Assembly (NCBI RefSeq): GCF_029510815.1
Contig: NZ_CP120360.1
Span: 2,046,001-2,110,000 of the forward strand
Length of the DNA: 64,000 nt
Direction of reading: 5' to 3'
Source of the DNA: Janibacter sp. DB-40
GTDB lineage: Bacteria > Actinomycetota > Actinomycetes > Actinomycetales > Dermatophilaceae
A program made the position numbers and the translations under genes. This document shows, piece by piece, positions 36,345-46,674 of the stretch. Position 1 is the first letter of the stretch, and every line of letters begins with the position of its first letter. The notes beneath the pieces are model-generated. The model ran no database searches and was not told the DNA's origin. It worked only from the letters and a program-made list of their open reading frames with translations.

Positions 36345-37036
36345 CAGTCCCGCTGGTGTTCGGGCCGGGCGTCGAGCGCCTCGTTGATGACGAGCCGGGC
36401 CACCTCCGGGCCGTACCCCTTGCGGGCGAGCATGCCGGCCAGGCGCCGGGTCTGGACGGCCCGGTCGAGGCCGTGCATCGAGCGCAGCTTCTTCTCCACC
36501 AGCTCGTGGGCGCGGGCACGCTCGTCCTCGGGATCGATCTCGTCGAGGACCGATCGGGCGAGCTCCTCGTCGACGCCCTTCTTCCGCAGCTCGTGCGAGA
36601 GGGCCCGTCGGGCCAACCCGCGACCGGCCTGCTTGGACCGCACGAACGTCTGGGCGTAGGCCTCGTCGTCGACGAGGCCGACCTCCTCGTAGCGGTCGAG
36701 CACCTCGGCCGCGACGTCGTCGGGGCAGCCCTTGCGGCGCAGCGCCTTCTCCAGCTCGGAGCGCGACTTCGGCGCCCCGGTGAGCAGCCGCAGCACGACG
36801 GCGCGAGCGACCGCGTACGGGTCCGCGTCCTCGTCCGTGGCCTTCGGGTCGGGTGGGGGGATCCTCGGCGACTCGCCTGCGGGGGGCTTCGAGGCCCCGG
36901 CCGCGGGCGGCCTGCGCACCTCAGCCGGCGTGGGCCCGCCGGGTGCCTCAGCGGATCCGTCCTCGATGGCGGAGACCGCCGCGCGCAGCTGCTCGAGCGT
37001 GCGCGGGGCGGTCTCCGTGGTGTCGTGATCGCTCAT
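36344..37036 (-). CDS. recX: Regulatory protein RecX
   Basis: This 230-aa modulator of RecA filaments has an N-terminal Pro/Ala-rich extension of about 85 residues that is absent in E. coli. RecX three-helix repeats follow (AVVLRLLTGAPKSRSELEKALRRKG; VDDEAYAQTFVRSKQAGRGLARRALSHELRKKG; RRLAGMLARKGY). ATG 37036 is 7 nt after the recA stop, and it is probably translated from the recA transcript. Confidence 0.92.
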   Translation of the reverse strand: MSDHDTTETAPRTLEQLRAAVSAIEDGSAEAPGGPTPAEVRRPPAAGASKPPAGESPRIPPPDPKATDEDADPYAVARAVVLRLLTGAPKSRSELEKALRRKGCPDDVAAEVLDRYEEVGLVDDEAYAQTFVRSKQAGRGLARRALSHELRKKGVDEELARSVLDEIDPEDERARAHELVEKKLRSMHGLDRAVQTRRLAGMLARKGYGPEVARLVINEALDARPEHQRD

Positions 37037-37043
37037 GACCGGC

Positions 37044-38117
37044 TCAGAAGTCGACGGGGACCTCGGCCGACTCCTTGGCCTCGTCCTCGACGGGGGCGAC
37101 ACCGATGCCGAGCTTGTTCTTGATCTTCAGCTCGATCTCGTCGGAGAGCTGCGGGTTGTCCTTGAGGAACTTGCGCGCATTCTCCTTGCCCTGCCCCAGC
37201 TGGTCGCCATCGTAGGTGTACCAGGCGCCGGCCTTGCGGACGAAGCCGTGCTCGACGCCCATGTCGATCAGGCCGCCCTCACGGGAGATGCCCTGGCCGT
37301 AGAGGATGTCGAACTCGGCCTGCTTGAACGGCGGCGAGACCTTGTTCTTCACGACCTTGCACCGGGTGCGGTTGCCGACCGGGTCGGTCCCGTCCTTGAG
37401 GGTCTCGATGCGCCGGACGTCCAGGCGCACCGACGCGTAGAACTTCAGCGCCTTGCCACCCGTGGTCGTCTCGGGTGAGCCGAACATCACGCCGATCTTC
37501 TCGCGGAGCTGGTTGATGAAGATGGCCGTCGTCCCGGACGTGCTGAGCGCACCGGTGATCTTGCGCAGCGCCTGGCTCATCAGGCGAGCCTGCAGACCGA
37601 CGTGGCTGTCACCCATCTCGCCCTCGATCTCGGCACGGGGCACGAGCGCGGCGACGGAGTCGACGACGATGATGTCGAGCGCACCGGAGCGGATCAGCAT
37701 GTCGGCGATCTCCAGGGCCTGCTCACCGGTGTCCGGCTGGCTGACCAGGAGGGCGTCGGTGTCGACACCGAGCTTCTTCGCGTACTCGGGGTCGAGCGCG
37801 TGCTCGGCGTCGATGAAGGCCGCGATGCCGCCGGCCTTCTGCGCGTTGGCCACGGCGTGCAGGGCCACGGTCGTCTTGCCGGAGGACTCGGGACCGTAGA
37901 TCTCGACGACACGACCGCGGGGCAGGCCGCCGATGCCGAGGGCGACGTCGAGGGAGATCGACCCCGTCGGGATGGTGGCGATCGGAGGGCGCACGTCATC
38001 GCCGAGGCGCATGACCGCGCCCTTGCCGTGTGCCTTCTCGATCTGCCCCATGACGCTGTCGAGGGACTTGAGCTTCTGCTCGTGGAGCTTGCTGTCGATG
38101 GTCGTGACCTCAGCCAT
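37044..38117 (-). CDS. recA: Recombinase RecA
   Basis: This 357-aa DNA strand-exchange protein and SOS coprotease has Walker [13 protein letters not shown], Walker [13 protein letters not shown]1/L2 loops including [21 protein letters not shown] and [22 protein letters not shown], and an acidic C-terminal tail ([14 protein letters not shown]). No intein is present, unlike in some mycobacteria. GGAAGG precedes ATG 38117. A LexA box lies about 175 nt upstream, leaving a long leader. Confidence 0.97.
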   Translation of the reverse strand: MAEVTTIDSKLHEQKLKSLDSVMGQIEKAHGKGAVMRLGDDVRPPIATIPTGSISLDVALGIGGLPRGRVVEIYGPESSGKTTVALHAVANAQKAGGIAAFIDAEHALDPEYAKKLGVDTDALLVSQPDTGEQALEIADMLIRSGALDIIVVDSVAALVPRAEIEGEMGDSHVGLQARLMSQALRKITGALSTSGTTAIFINQLREKIGVMFGSPETTTGGKALKFYASVRLDVRRIETLKDGTDPVGNRTRCKVVKNKVSPPFKQAEFDILYGQGISREGGLIDMGVEHGFVRKAGAWYTYDGDQLGQGKENARKFLKDNPQLSDEIELKIKNKLGIGVAPVEDEAKESAEVPVDF

Positions 38118-38291
38118 GCCACACCTTCCTTGTCATCGTGTCGGGCGCGCCCACCGGCGACCGGATCCGCACTGTCGGACGTCTCGTGCTTGTCTGGTCA
38201 GACGCTAGGAGCCACCACCGACAACGGTCCGCAGCTGCCGTGGGGCTGTGGACACCGATGCTGTCGGATGGGCACCTGTGCACGACGCTAC

Positions 38292-38307
38292 CCGAACACG
38301 TGTTCGA
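38292..38307 (-). promoter_or_regulatory. SOS (LexA) box upstream of recA
   Basis: CCGAACACGTGTTCGA contains a perfect 14-bp palindrome CGAACA-CG-TGTTCG, the actinobacterial LexA site. It lies in the 241-nt gap between thpR and recA (38118-38358). The rest of the gap holds the recA leader, with a possible TAGCGT -10 just downstream of the box. Confidence 0.88.
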
Positions 38308-38358
38308 GGTCAGTATCCGACGCGCCGACACGCCGCACGGGACCGCACGAGTGTCCGC

Positions 38359-38919
38359 TCACTCCCCCGACAGGGCGGCCCGGGCCACCGTCTCGTACCG
38401 GGGGCGACGCCTCGGGCCCTCCCCCAGGTGGGAGGCGACGAGCTCGATCTCGCGCACCCGCCACGGCGAGGAGCGGAAGGTCTCCAGCACGCGCAACCAC
38501 CTCGTCGCCTCGATCGGCCTCTTCAGGCGGGCCAGGGACAGGTGCGGCACGAAGGCCCTGCCGTCCGGCGTCGCCCCGGAGACGTTCGCGGCGGCCCGAG
38601 CCCCGGTCGCCAGTCTCGTGAGCGACTCCCCCGCCGCGGCGTCGACCCCGAGCCACAGCACCTTCGCCCGGGTGGGGTCGGGGAAGCACCCGGCTCCCCC
38701 GAGCTGCACGTCGAAGGGGGCGACCCGTGCTGCCGCCGAGTCGAGGTGCTCGACGAGCTCGTCCTCCCGGGCCTGGGGCACCGAGGGCATGAAGGCCAGC
38801 GTCAGGTGCCACTGCCCGGGGTCGATCCACGGCATCCCCTCCCGGGGCGCCAGGAAGTCGGCCAGCTCCTCGAGCACCTCCTGCGGCGGCACGACCGCGA
38901 CGAACATCCGCTGTGGCAC
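38359..38919 (-). CDS. thpR: RNA 2',3'-cyclic phosphodiesterase (2H family)
   Basis: This protein of about 186 aa belongs to the 2H phosphoesterase superfamily, which hydrolyses 2',3'-cyclic phosphates to 2'-phosphates. The two catalytic motifs are HLTLAF and HLSLAR. The N-terminus MFVAVVPP and the block AKVLWLGVDA are typical. The start is GTG 38919 or ATG 38907; neither has a good Shine-Dalgarno. The divergent CoA-transferase-like gene begins only about 30 nt away. It is upstream of recA in the same direction but separated by the SOS-box promoter. Confidence 0.88.
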   Translation of the reverse strand: MPQRMFVAVVPPQEVLEELADFLAPREGMPWIDPGQWHLTLAFMPSVPQAREDELVEHLDSAAARVAPFDVQLGGAGCFPDPTRAKVLWLGVDAAAGESLTRLATGARAAANVSGATPDGRAFVPHLSLARLKRPIEATRWLRVLETFRSSPWRVREIELVASHLGEGPRRRPRYETVARAALSGE

Positions 38920-38949
38920 GCTCCCACCGTCCCACGCGAGGATGTGTCC

Positions 38950-40179
38950 GTGCAGACCGTCGACACCGCCGCCCTCGCCACCGCCTTCCGCGCCCTTCCC
39001 GCGACGCCCCGAGTCGTCGTCTCCGGCAACCACAGCGTGCCCTGGGAGGCCGTGCGCGTGCTCGACGAGCACGTGCACTCCTACGTCCTCAACGTCCTCA
39101 ACGGGCCCCCCGGCCTGCCCGACCGCGAGGGAGTCACCCTCGAGACGAGCTTCGTCGGGCCCGGCCAGCGTCGACGGCCGGGCCTGAGCTACGTGCCCAG
39201 CCGCCTGTCCCTGGTCCCGGTCCTCTTCCGCGAACGCCTGCCGGTCGACGCGGTCGTGCTGCACTGTGCACCGCCGCGCGATGGGCACCTCTCCCTCGGC
39301 CTGGAGGTCAACATCCTGCCCGCGGCGCTCGAGGCCTGCCGCGCCCGTGGTGGTCTCGTCGTGGCCGTTGTCAACAACCGCATGCCGTACACGCACGGGG
39401 ACGCCCTGGTGCCCCTCGAGGACGTCGACCTGGCCGTCGAGTGCGACGAGCCGCTCCCCTCCCCGGGCGCCCCGCCGACCCTCGGCGAGGACGCGCAGAC
39501 CATCGGGCGCAGCGTCGCCGCGAGGGTCCCCGACGGCGCCACCCTGCAGATGGGGATCGGGGCCGTCCCGGACGCCGCCCTGGCCGCCCTGACGGAGCAC
39601 CGCGGGCTGCGCCTGTGGACCGAGATGTTCTCCGACGGGGTACTCGCCCTCGACGCGGCCGGCGCCCTGGACCCCGAGCATCCCCTGACCACGTCCTTCC
39701 TCTTCGGGTCGCCGGAGCTCTACGCCTGGGTCGACGACAACCCTCGAGTGAGGATGGCCCGGACCGAGCGCACGAACGACCCGGGGCTCATCGCCGAGCA
39801 GCGCCTGATGACCTCGATCAACACGGCGCTGGAGGTCGACCTCTTCGGGCAGGCCAACGCCTCGCGCATCGGCACCCGCATCCACAGCGGCTTCGGTGGC
39901 CAGACGGACTTCATCGTCGGCGCCCTGCACTCCCCCGGGGGCCAGGCGCTCCTGGCCCTGCGCTCCTGGCACCCCCGCGCCGACCTCTCCACGATCGTGC
40001 CGCTCGTCGACGAGCCGGTGACCTCGTTCCAGGCCAGTGCCATCGTCACCGAGCAGGGCACCGCCCCGCTCTTCGGGTCGACCGAGCGGGAGCAGGCGCG
40101 CGCGCTCATCGAGGAGGCGGCCCATCCCCGCGTCCGGGACGAGCTGTGGGAGGAGGCCGTGGCCCTCGGGCTGGCCTGA
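38950..40179 (+). CDS. Acetyl-CoA hydrolase/transferase family protein
   Basis: This 409-aa protein of the family-I CoA-transferase fold is related to acetyl-CoA hydrolase and 4-hydroxybutyrate CoA-transferase. Conserved blocks are GHLSLGLEVNILPAA, VVAVVNNRMPYTHGDALVP, QMGIGAVPDAALAAL, the catalytic Glu in LWTEMFSDGVL, and IHSGFGGQTDFIVGAL. It would move CoA between short-chain acids; the acids are unknown. GAGG at 38938-38941 is 8 nt from GTG 38950, so that start is preferred to GTG 38944. It converges with the ABC exporter genes. Confidence 0.85.
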   Translation: MQTVDTAALATAFRALPATPRVVVSGNHSVPWEAVRVLDEHVHSYVLNVLNGPPGLPDREGVTLETSFVGPGQRRRPGLSYVPSRLSLVPVLFRERLPVDAVVLHCAPPRDGHLSLGLEVNILPAALEACRARGGLVVAVVNNRMPYTHGDALVPLEDVDLAVECDEPLPSPGAPPTLGEDAQTIGRSVAARVPDGATLQMGIGAVPDAALAALTEHRGLRLWTEMFSDGVLALDAAGALDPEHPLTTSFLFGSPELYAWVDDNPRVRMARTERTNDPGLIAEQRLMTSINTALEVDLFGQANASRIGTRIHSGFGGQTDFIVGALHSPGGQALLALRSWHPRADLSTIVPLVDEPVTSFQASAIVTEQGTAPLFGSTEREQARALIEEAAHPRVRDELWEEAVALGLA

Positions 40180-40189
40180 CCCCCTTCGC

Positions 40190-40987
40190 TCAGGCCCGCA
40201 GCAGGGTCTCGATCCGTCGGGAGGTCGCCCAGATCCCCACGAGACCGAGGCCGAGCAGGTAGGCGAGGTGCCACAGCAGCCCCCAGCCGACCTCGCCGAG
40301 CATGAGCCCGCGCTCGAGCGCCACCCCGTGGTAGAGCGGCGTGGCCATGACGAGCGGCTGCGCCCAGCCCGGGTAGGTGCCCAGCGGGAAGAAGGTCGCC
40401 GAGAGCAGGAAGAGCGGCTGGATGACCAGCATGACCCAGTCGAAGTCCACCCACGAGCGCATGAAGGTGGTCGCGAACATGCCGACGGCGGAGAAGGCCA
40501 GCCCGATGAAGACCGCCGCCGGGACCGCGAGCACCGACCACCACGAGTCGACCACCCCGACGGCCAGGGCCACGAGGTAGAAGACGAGCGCGTAGACCCC
40601 GCCGCGGATGAGCGACCAGGCCACCTCGCCGACGGCGATGTCGCGGGGACCCAGTGGCGTCGCCAGCATCGCGTCGTAGATCTTGGCGTACTTCAGCTTG
40701 AAGAAGACGTTGAACGTGGAGTCCATGACCGCGCCGTTCATCGCGGATGCCGCGAGCATGGCCGGTGCGACGAAGGCGGCGTAGGTGACCCTCGACCCGC
40801 CGTCGGTGATGACGAAGGGCACGAGGGAGCCGACCCCGATCCCGAGGGAGAAGAGGTAGAAGACCGGCTCGGCGAAGCCGGTGACGAAGGCCGCCCACTG
40901 CCGACGGAAGCTGACGACGTTGCGCTCGACGACCGAGCGCCACATCGCCAGGCCGGGGGTCAGCACCCCGGGAGCCAGGGAGGTCAC
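40190..40987 (-). CDS. ABC-2 type exporter permease B
   Basis: This 265-aa membrane permease of the ABC-2/DrrB type has six hydrophobic segments, with FAEPVFYLFSLGIGVGSLV and QPLFLLSATFFPLGTYPGWAQPLVMATPLYHGVALERGL as the family blocks. It is the last gene of a unit of ATPase plus two permeases, with GTGA overlap to permease A. Substrates are unknown; related systems export lipids or antibiotics such as daunorubicin (DrrAB). Confidence 0.85.
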   Translation of the reverse strand: MTSLAPGVLTPGLAMWRSVVERNVVSFRRQWAAFVTGFAEPVFYLFSLGIGVGSLVPFVITDGGSRVTYAAFVAPAMLAASAMNGAVMDSTFNVFFKLKYAKIYDAMLATPLGPRDIAVGEVAWSLIRGGVYALVFYLVALAVGVVDSWWSVLAVPAAVFIGLAFSAVGMFATTFMRSWVDFDWVMLVIQPLFLLSATFFPLGTYPGWAQPLVMATPLYHGVALERGLMLGEVGWGLLWHLAYLLGLGLVGIWATSRRIETLLRA

Positions 40988-41822
40988 GACACCAACCTCC
41001 GCGTCATGCCCGCGCGGGCGTACACCCAGCCGACGCCGATGAAGAGCAGCAGCACCGCCAGGTGCACGAGGTCGACGACGGCGAAGTCGCCCGTGGCGGC
41101 GCCCCGCGTCAGCTCCACGCCGTGCCACAGCGGCGTGAGCCACGCGAGGACCTCGAGGACGAGCGGCAACCGGTCCACGGGGAAGAAGACCCCGGAGAAG
41201 AGCATCAGCGGGGTGATGACCAACCGGTAGACGACGTTGAAGGAGGAGTCCCCCTTCGCCCGTGCGGTGAACCCGAAGAGGGGGACGGCGAAGGCGAGCG
41301 TCACCAGCAGCCCGATCGGGACGGCGAGCACCACCCAGGCCGAGGAGAAGCTGCCGAAGAGTGCGGCCACGAGCACGAAGGCCGCCGCGGCGACGGTCCC
41401 CTGGGTGGCGACGACCGTGAGGTGGCCGAGCAGCAGGTCGCTGACGCGCAGGGGCGTGGCGAGCATCGAGTGGTACATCCGGTTCCACGTGAAGAGCCCG
41501 TACACCGGGTAGGTGGACTCGCTGACGGCGGTCATCATCGCCTGCACGGCGACCATGCCCGGGGCGACGAAGGCCAGGTACGGCACGCCGTCGACCCCGC
41601 CGGAGGACGCGTCGACGAGGGAGCCCAGGCCGAGCCCCATCGCGAGCAGGAAGAGCAGCGGTGAGACGAAGCGGCTGAACAACGAGCCCCGCCAGGTGCG
41701 CCGGTAGACCACGAGGAAGTAGGCCGCGACGGCCCCGATCCGCTCGGTCGGGCGAAGGGGGCTGCGCACCCCGTGCAGGTGCCGGGCGCCGGTCGGTGGT
41801 GCCGGGGGCGAAGGGAGGGCCA

Positions 41823-41823
<1 letters not shown>
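40984..41823 (-). CDS. ABC-2 type exporter permease A
   Basis: This 279-aa permease is homologous to its neighbour permease B, so the transporter is probably a heterodimer. It has a Pro-rich N-terminal tail (LPSPPAPPTGARHLHGV), six TM segments, MYHSMLATPLRVSDLLLGH (the amphipathic coupling region) and SGVFFPVDRLPLVLEVLAWLTPLWHGVELTRG. Its ATG overlaps the ATPase stop (TGATG). Confidence 0.85.
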
Positions 41824-42808
<985 letters not shown>

Positions 42809-42812
<4 letters not shown>

Positions 42813-43063
42813 TCGGGCCGCTCGAAGGCGATCTCGGGCGGGACCGGCACCGGCTCCCGGTCGACGCCCAGGCGCCGGTCCTCGGGGATCCCGAGGTCCT
42901 CGCACAGGTGTTCCCAGACCGTGCGCGGCGGGACCCCCGCATCGAGCGCGGCGACCGCGGTGCGGTCCCCGAGCGCCTGCACGACGTGGCCCCGGGCGAG
43001 CGTGTCGGCATAGGCCTGACCGAACTCGTCCGTCATGAGGGTCCAGAAGCGACTCAAACGCAC
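42809..43063 (-). CDS. DUF3046 protein
   Basis: This small 84-aa protein reads VRLSRFWTLMTDEFGQAYADTLARGHVVQALGDRTAVAALDAGVPPRTVWEHLCEDLGIPEDRR, the DUF3046 pattern. The family is restricted to actinobacteria and often lies near recA, as here (about 5 kb). Function is unknown. TAGCCT 6 nt upstream picks GTG 43063 as a leaderless start. It is the first gene of the ABC-2 exporter unit (GTGA overlap with the ATPase). Confidence 0.85.
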
Positions 43064-43069
43064 CCGCAC

Positions 43070-43075
43070 AGGCTA
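43070..43075 (-). promoter_or_regulatory. -10 box of the DUF3046-ABC exporter unit (leaderless)
   Basis: TAGCCT on the minus strand is 6 nt before GTG 43063, the conserved start of DUF3046. Confidence 0.55.
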
Positions 43076-43140
43076 GTTGCTTGTGACGGTGTCGGATGCA
43101 GGCGGCATACTGCACCCACGACGACGAAGGAGGACGCCGG

Positions 43141-44190
43141 ATGGGGCGCCCGACGACCCGGTGGCACATGCCCGCCGAGTGGTACACGCACGAGCAGACG
43201 TGGATGGCCTGGCCGAGCCACGGCTACACCCTCGGGGACACCGAGGAGGACGCGGAGGTGGCACGACGCACCTGGGCGGCCGTCGCCCGCGCGATCGCCG
43301 CCTTCGAGCCGGTGACGCTCGTCGTCCAGCCGCGGGACATCCACCTGTGCCGCGAGTACCTCCGCAACGACACCGCCCACCCGATCGACATCGTCCTCGC
43401 CGACCTCGACGACGCGTGGATGCGCGACATCGGTCCGACCTTCGTCCTCGACCCCGAGGGCGGGCTCGGTGGCGTCGACTGGATCTTCAACGGGTGGGGC
43501 GCGCAGTCCTGGGCCAGCTGGGGGCACGACGCCCGGATCGCCGGGCACGTGGCCGACGCCGCCGGGGCCCACCACCTCCCGTCGTCCATCGTCAACGAGG
43601 GCGGCGGGCTGCACGTCGACGGCGAGGGGACGGTCCTGCTCACCGAGACCGTCCAGCTCGACCCCGGCCGCAACCCCGGTGCGACGCGGGCGGACATCGA
43701 GGCGGAGGTCGGCCCCCTCCTGGGGGTCGACACCTTCATCTGGCTCCCCCGTGGGCTGACGCGCGACTACGACGAGTTCGGCACCCGCGGGCACGTCGAC
43801 ATCGTCGCGACCTTCACCGCGCCGGGGCACGTCCTGCTGCACTGGCAGGAGGACGAGTCGCACCCCGACCACACGGTCTGCCGCGAGATCGAGCAGGTGC
43901 TGCTCGCCGCGACCGACTCGGCCGGTCGTTCGCTCGAGGTCACCCGCATCCCCGCGCCCCGGACGCTGACCGACGACGAGGGCCCCGTCGACTGGTCCTA
44001 CGTGAACCACCTCGTGTGCAACGGCGGCGTCGTGGCGTGCGTCTTCGACGACCCCAACGACGAGCGCGCGCTGCGGGTGCTGCGCGAGGTCTACCCCGGT
44101 CGCGAGGTCGTGGGTGTCGACGCCCGTCCCCTCTTCGACCGCGGTGGTGGCATCCACTGCATCACCCAGCAGGAACCGCTGTCCGCGTGA
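43141..44190 (+). CDS. aguA: Agmatine deiminase
   Basis: This 349-aa enzyme of the porphyromonas-type peptidyl-arginine deiminase fold converts agmatine to N-carbamoylputrescine. Conserved are MPAEWYTHEQTWMAWP, the Asp/Arg contact DDAWMRDIGPTFV, VNEGGGLHVDGEGTVL, GHVDIVATF and the nucleophile Cys in GGGIHCITQQEP. ATG 43141 follows AGGAGG at 43129-43134 with 7 nt spacing; an upstream ATG at 43096 lacks a site. A YhhN-like gene is coupled by GTGA. No carbamoylputrescine amidase (aguB) is adjacent. Confidence 0.93.
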   Translation: MGRPTTRWHMPAEWYTHEQTWMAWPSHGYTLGDTEEDAEVARRTWAAVARAIAAFEPVTLVVQPRDIHLCREYLRNDTAHPIDIVLADLDDAWMRDIGPTFVLDPEGGLGGVDWIFNGWGAQSWASWGHDARIAGHVADAAGAHHLPSSIVNEGGGLHVDGEGTVLLTETVQLDPGRNPGATRADIEAEVGPLLGVDTFIWLPRGLTRDYDEFGTRGHVDIVATFTAPGHVLLHWQEDESHPDHTVCREIEQVLLAATDSAGRSLEVTRIPAPRTLTDDEGPVDWSYVNHLVCNGGVVACVFDDPNDERALRVLREVYPGREVVGVDARPLFDRGGGIHCITQQEPLSA

Positions 44191-44891
44191 GCCGACCGTC
44201 GCTCCTGCGCACCCGCGCCGACCTCCTCGCCTATGTGCCGGTCGCTGTGACGACGACCGCGGCGGCGGTGGCCGGACGCGACCGCACCCACCTGGTGAGC
44301 AAGCTGGCCCTCGCCCCGACGCTCGCGGCCGGTGTCGCCGCGACCCGATCGGCACGGACCCGGGGACGCACGACCACCCTGCTCGTCGCACTCACCGGGT
44401 CGCTCGTCGGCGACTGGTTCATGTACCGCTCCGGCCGGACCGAGGGGGCGGCGTCCCGGCAGCACATGCGGCTGGGCGCGAGCGCCTTCGCCGTGCAGCA
44501 GCTCGGCCTGATCCGCGCGCTGCTGCGTGACGGCGCCCGCCCGCGGCCGGTCCCCACCGCAGGCTCGGCCGGCGTCATGGCGGTCCTCGCGACGCTCGAC
44601 TCCGACGGCGGCCTGCCCGACCCTGTCCTGGGAGGCTACGGCGTGCTCCTGGGCTCGATGTCGGCGCTGGCCATGGGCGAAGGGGGGTCCCCCCGGGCCC
44701 GTCGCGGGGTCGCCCTCGGGGGTGCCCTCTTCCTGCTCTCCGACGCGGCGATCATCGTCGGCCAGCAGTACGCGACCACACCCGTGCGGCGGGCCGTCGC
44801 CGACGGCGTCGTCCTCTCGACCTACACCACGGCACTCGCCCTGCTCGTGCACGGCCTGCGCGACGACCCCCGTCAGGGCGTCGCGACATAG
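44187..44891 (+). CDS. YhhN-family membrane protein (lysoplasmalogenase-like)
   Basis: This 234-aa membrane protein with about 7-8 short hydrophobic segments resembles the YhhN/TMEM86 family, whose eukaryotic member cleaves lysoplasmalogens. GSLVGDWFMYRSG and ALFLLSDAAIIVGQQY match the two conserved Asp-containing blocks of the family. The GTG start overlaps the aguA stop (GTGA). The 3' end overlaps the convergent hydrolase gene by 19 bp. Assignment is by pattern only. Confidence 0.7.
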   Translation: MSRPSLLRTRADLLAYVPVAVTTTAAAVAGRDRTHLVSKLALAPTLAAGVAATRSARTRGRTTTLLVALTGSLVGDWFMYRSGRTEGAASRQHMRLGASAFAVQQLGLIRALLRDGARPRPVPTAGSAGVMAVLATLDSDGGLPDPVLGGYGVLLGSMSALAMGEGGSPRARRGVALGGALFLLSDAAIIVGQQYATTPVRRAVADGVVLSTYTTALALLVHGLRDDPRQGVAT

Positions 44892-46600
44892 GGCTCTCGC
44901 AGGCCCTCCCGCACGACCCTCTTCAGGCGCTCGGCCCTGGCGGGGCTCCAGTCCGCCGGCCGCATGAGGACCGCCCACGCGTCCACGTGCTCCCCCGAGA
45001 AGTTGTGCCCGTGCCCGGGCCCGGGCTCCATGCTCAGGGCCATGTCGGCGGTGAGCTGCCAGAACGTGACGAAGGGGATCCACCGGGTCGCCCCGAGGAC
45101 GTCCCGACCGCGCGGCTCCTCGAGCCAGTCGGGGCGCTGGAGGATCAGGTCTGGACTCCACCACGTGATCGGGTCCGAGGCGTGCTGGAGGTACAGCACC
45201 CGGGATCGGCCCCATGGGCTCTCGACCGGCCGGACCGCATCCGCGGGTGAGGTGGTGAAGCGCACGATGCTCCCCCGGCCGTACACGGGCTCCACTTCCG
45301 GGGAGCGGGCGTCGCGCCGGTCGACGAAGCGGCGGTAGAGCGGGTTGAAGTTCGGCGGCCCCACGAAGAGCGCTCCGCTGGTGCGGTTGGCCAGGTCGTA
45401 CTCCCCACTGAACGCGGTCTCCCCACCGAACGACCCGAGGCTCTCACCGAAGACGAAGAGACGCGGACGCTCGTCCGCGGGGAGCGCCGACCACTTCTCG
45501 TAGACCGCATCGAACAGGGCGCGCCCTGCGTCGCGCGCCCGCTCCTGGTCGACCAGGAAGGAGACGGGCGAGGGCAGGTAGGAGTACTGCATGGACACGA
45601 TGGCCGAGTCCCCGTCGCTGAGGTACTCGAACGAGCTCGCCGCACTGGGCTCGACCCAGCCGGTGCCCGTCGTGGTGGCGACGAGGAGGTTGGCCCGCTC
45701 GAAGCCGCCGGCCCGCTCGAGGTCACGCACGGCCAGCGCCGCGCGGGTCATCTCGTCCTCGGCGCCGGCGAGCCCGCTGTAGGCGCGGATCGGGTTCACC
45801 GCCGACTCGCCGTTGACGGCTGCGATGCCTGCGGCGTTCGGGCCACGCGCGACGAAGGTGCGCCCCTCGAGTCCGAGCTCCTCCCACTCGACCACCGACC
45901 CCGGCCCCCCGGAACGATCGGTGCTGGTCGGTCTGGTCACCCCGGCAGCGGTCGTGGTGTCCCGTACGGAGAAGGCGGAGTCGGCCGCGCCGATGACCAC
46001 CCGGCTGACCACGCCGTTGACCGTGAGCAGCACCATCGCCACCACGAGCACGACGCCCGTCGCCCGGGCCGCGCGGGCCCCCATGTGGGCGGCAAGGCGG
46101 CGGGAGAGCCGTCGGGTGCCCGACGCGAGGAGCCGACCGGCGCCGACGAGCAGGACGTAGACCACGGCGGCGACCGGCGGGATGAGCAGCGCGGCGAAGA
46201 TCGACTGCGGATCGAGCCCGACCAGCGCGGCCACCTGGCGCTGCCACCAGAGGCCGAGCAGGATGCTCCCGAGCAGTCCCGCCACGGCCACGACGCCGAA
46301 GGCGCGCCATGCTCCGGGCCGCGGCCTGCGCGGGGGGCGGTCCGCGAACTCACGCCAGACGCGGGCACCGAGGACGCCGAGCCCGTACCCGATCGCGGCG
46401 CTGATGGGCGCAAGGATCGCCTGGAAGATCGCGGGGCGGGGGATCAACGACGGCGTGAAGGAGAGGGCCGCCAGCACCAGCGCCGTCCAGCTGCCGGGCA
46501 GCGAGTACCCCCGCGCGCGCGACCACGCCACCAGGCCGCCCCACCACGGGCCGCGGCCCGCCGTCTCGTCCACAGGTCGAGGGTATCCCCCGACACCCAT
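44873..46600 (-). CDS. Membrane-anchored alpha/beta hydrolase (Abhydrolase_9 type)
   Basis: This 575-aa protein has four or five N-terminal TM segments (about 25-200) and a C-terminal alpha/beta-hydrolase domain. The nucleophile elbow is LFVFGESLGSFGGE, and the C-terminal His is probably in GPGHGHNFSGEHVDAW. The two halves match the actinobacterial Abhydrolase_9_N / Abhydrolase_9 pair. The active site probably faces outside. Substrates are unknown. ATG 46600 has GAGGG about 9 nt upstream and is preferred to GTG 46573. Confidence 0.8.
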   Translation of the reverse strand: MGVGGYPRPVDETAGRGPWWGGLVAWSRARGYSLPGSWTALVLAALSFTPSLIPRPAIFQAILAPISAAIGYGLGVLGARVWREFADRPPRRPRPGAWRAFGVVAVAGLLGSILLGLWWQRQVAALVGLDPQSIFAALLIPPVAAVVYVLLVGAGRLLASGTRRLSRRLAAHMGARAARATGVVLVVAMVLLTVNGVVSRVVIGAADSAFSVRDTTTAAGVTRPTSTDRSGGPGSVVEWEELGLEGRTFVARGPNAAGIAAVNGESAVNPIRAYSGLAGAEDEMTRAALAVRDLERAGGFERANLLVATTTGTGWVEPSAASSFEYLSDGDSAIVSMQYSYLPSPVSFLVDQERARDAGRALFDAVYEKWSALPADERPRLFVFGESLGSFGGETAFSGEYDLANRTSGALFVGPPNFNPLYRRFVDRRDARSPEVEPVYGRGSIVRFTTSPADAVRPVESPWGRSRVLYLQHASDPITWWSPDLILQRPDWLEEPRGRDVLGATRWIPFVTFWQLTADMALSMEPGPGHGHNFSGEHVDAWAVLMRPADWSPARAERLKRVVREGLREPYVATP

Positions 46601-46674
46601 CGGGGTATCCCTCGAGGTGACGGGAAGCGCCCACGGCGGCGCTGACGGTGGCAGGTGGCAGGCTGGGTCCCGAC

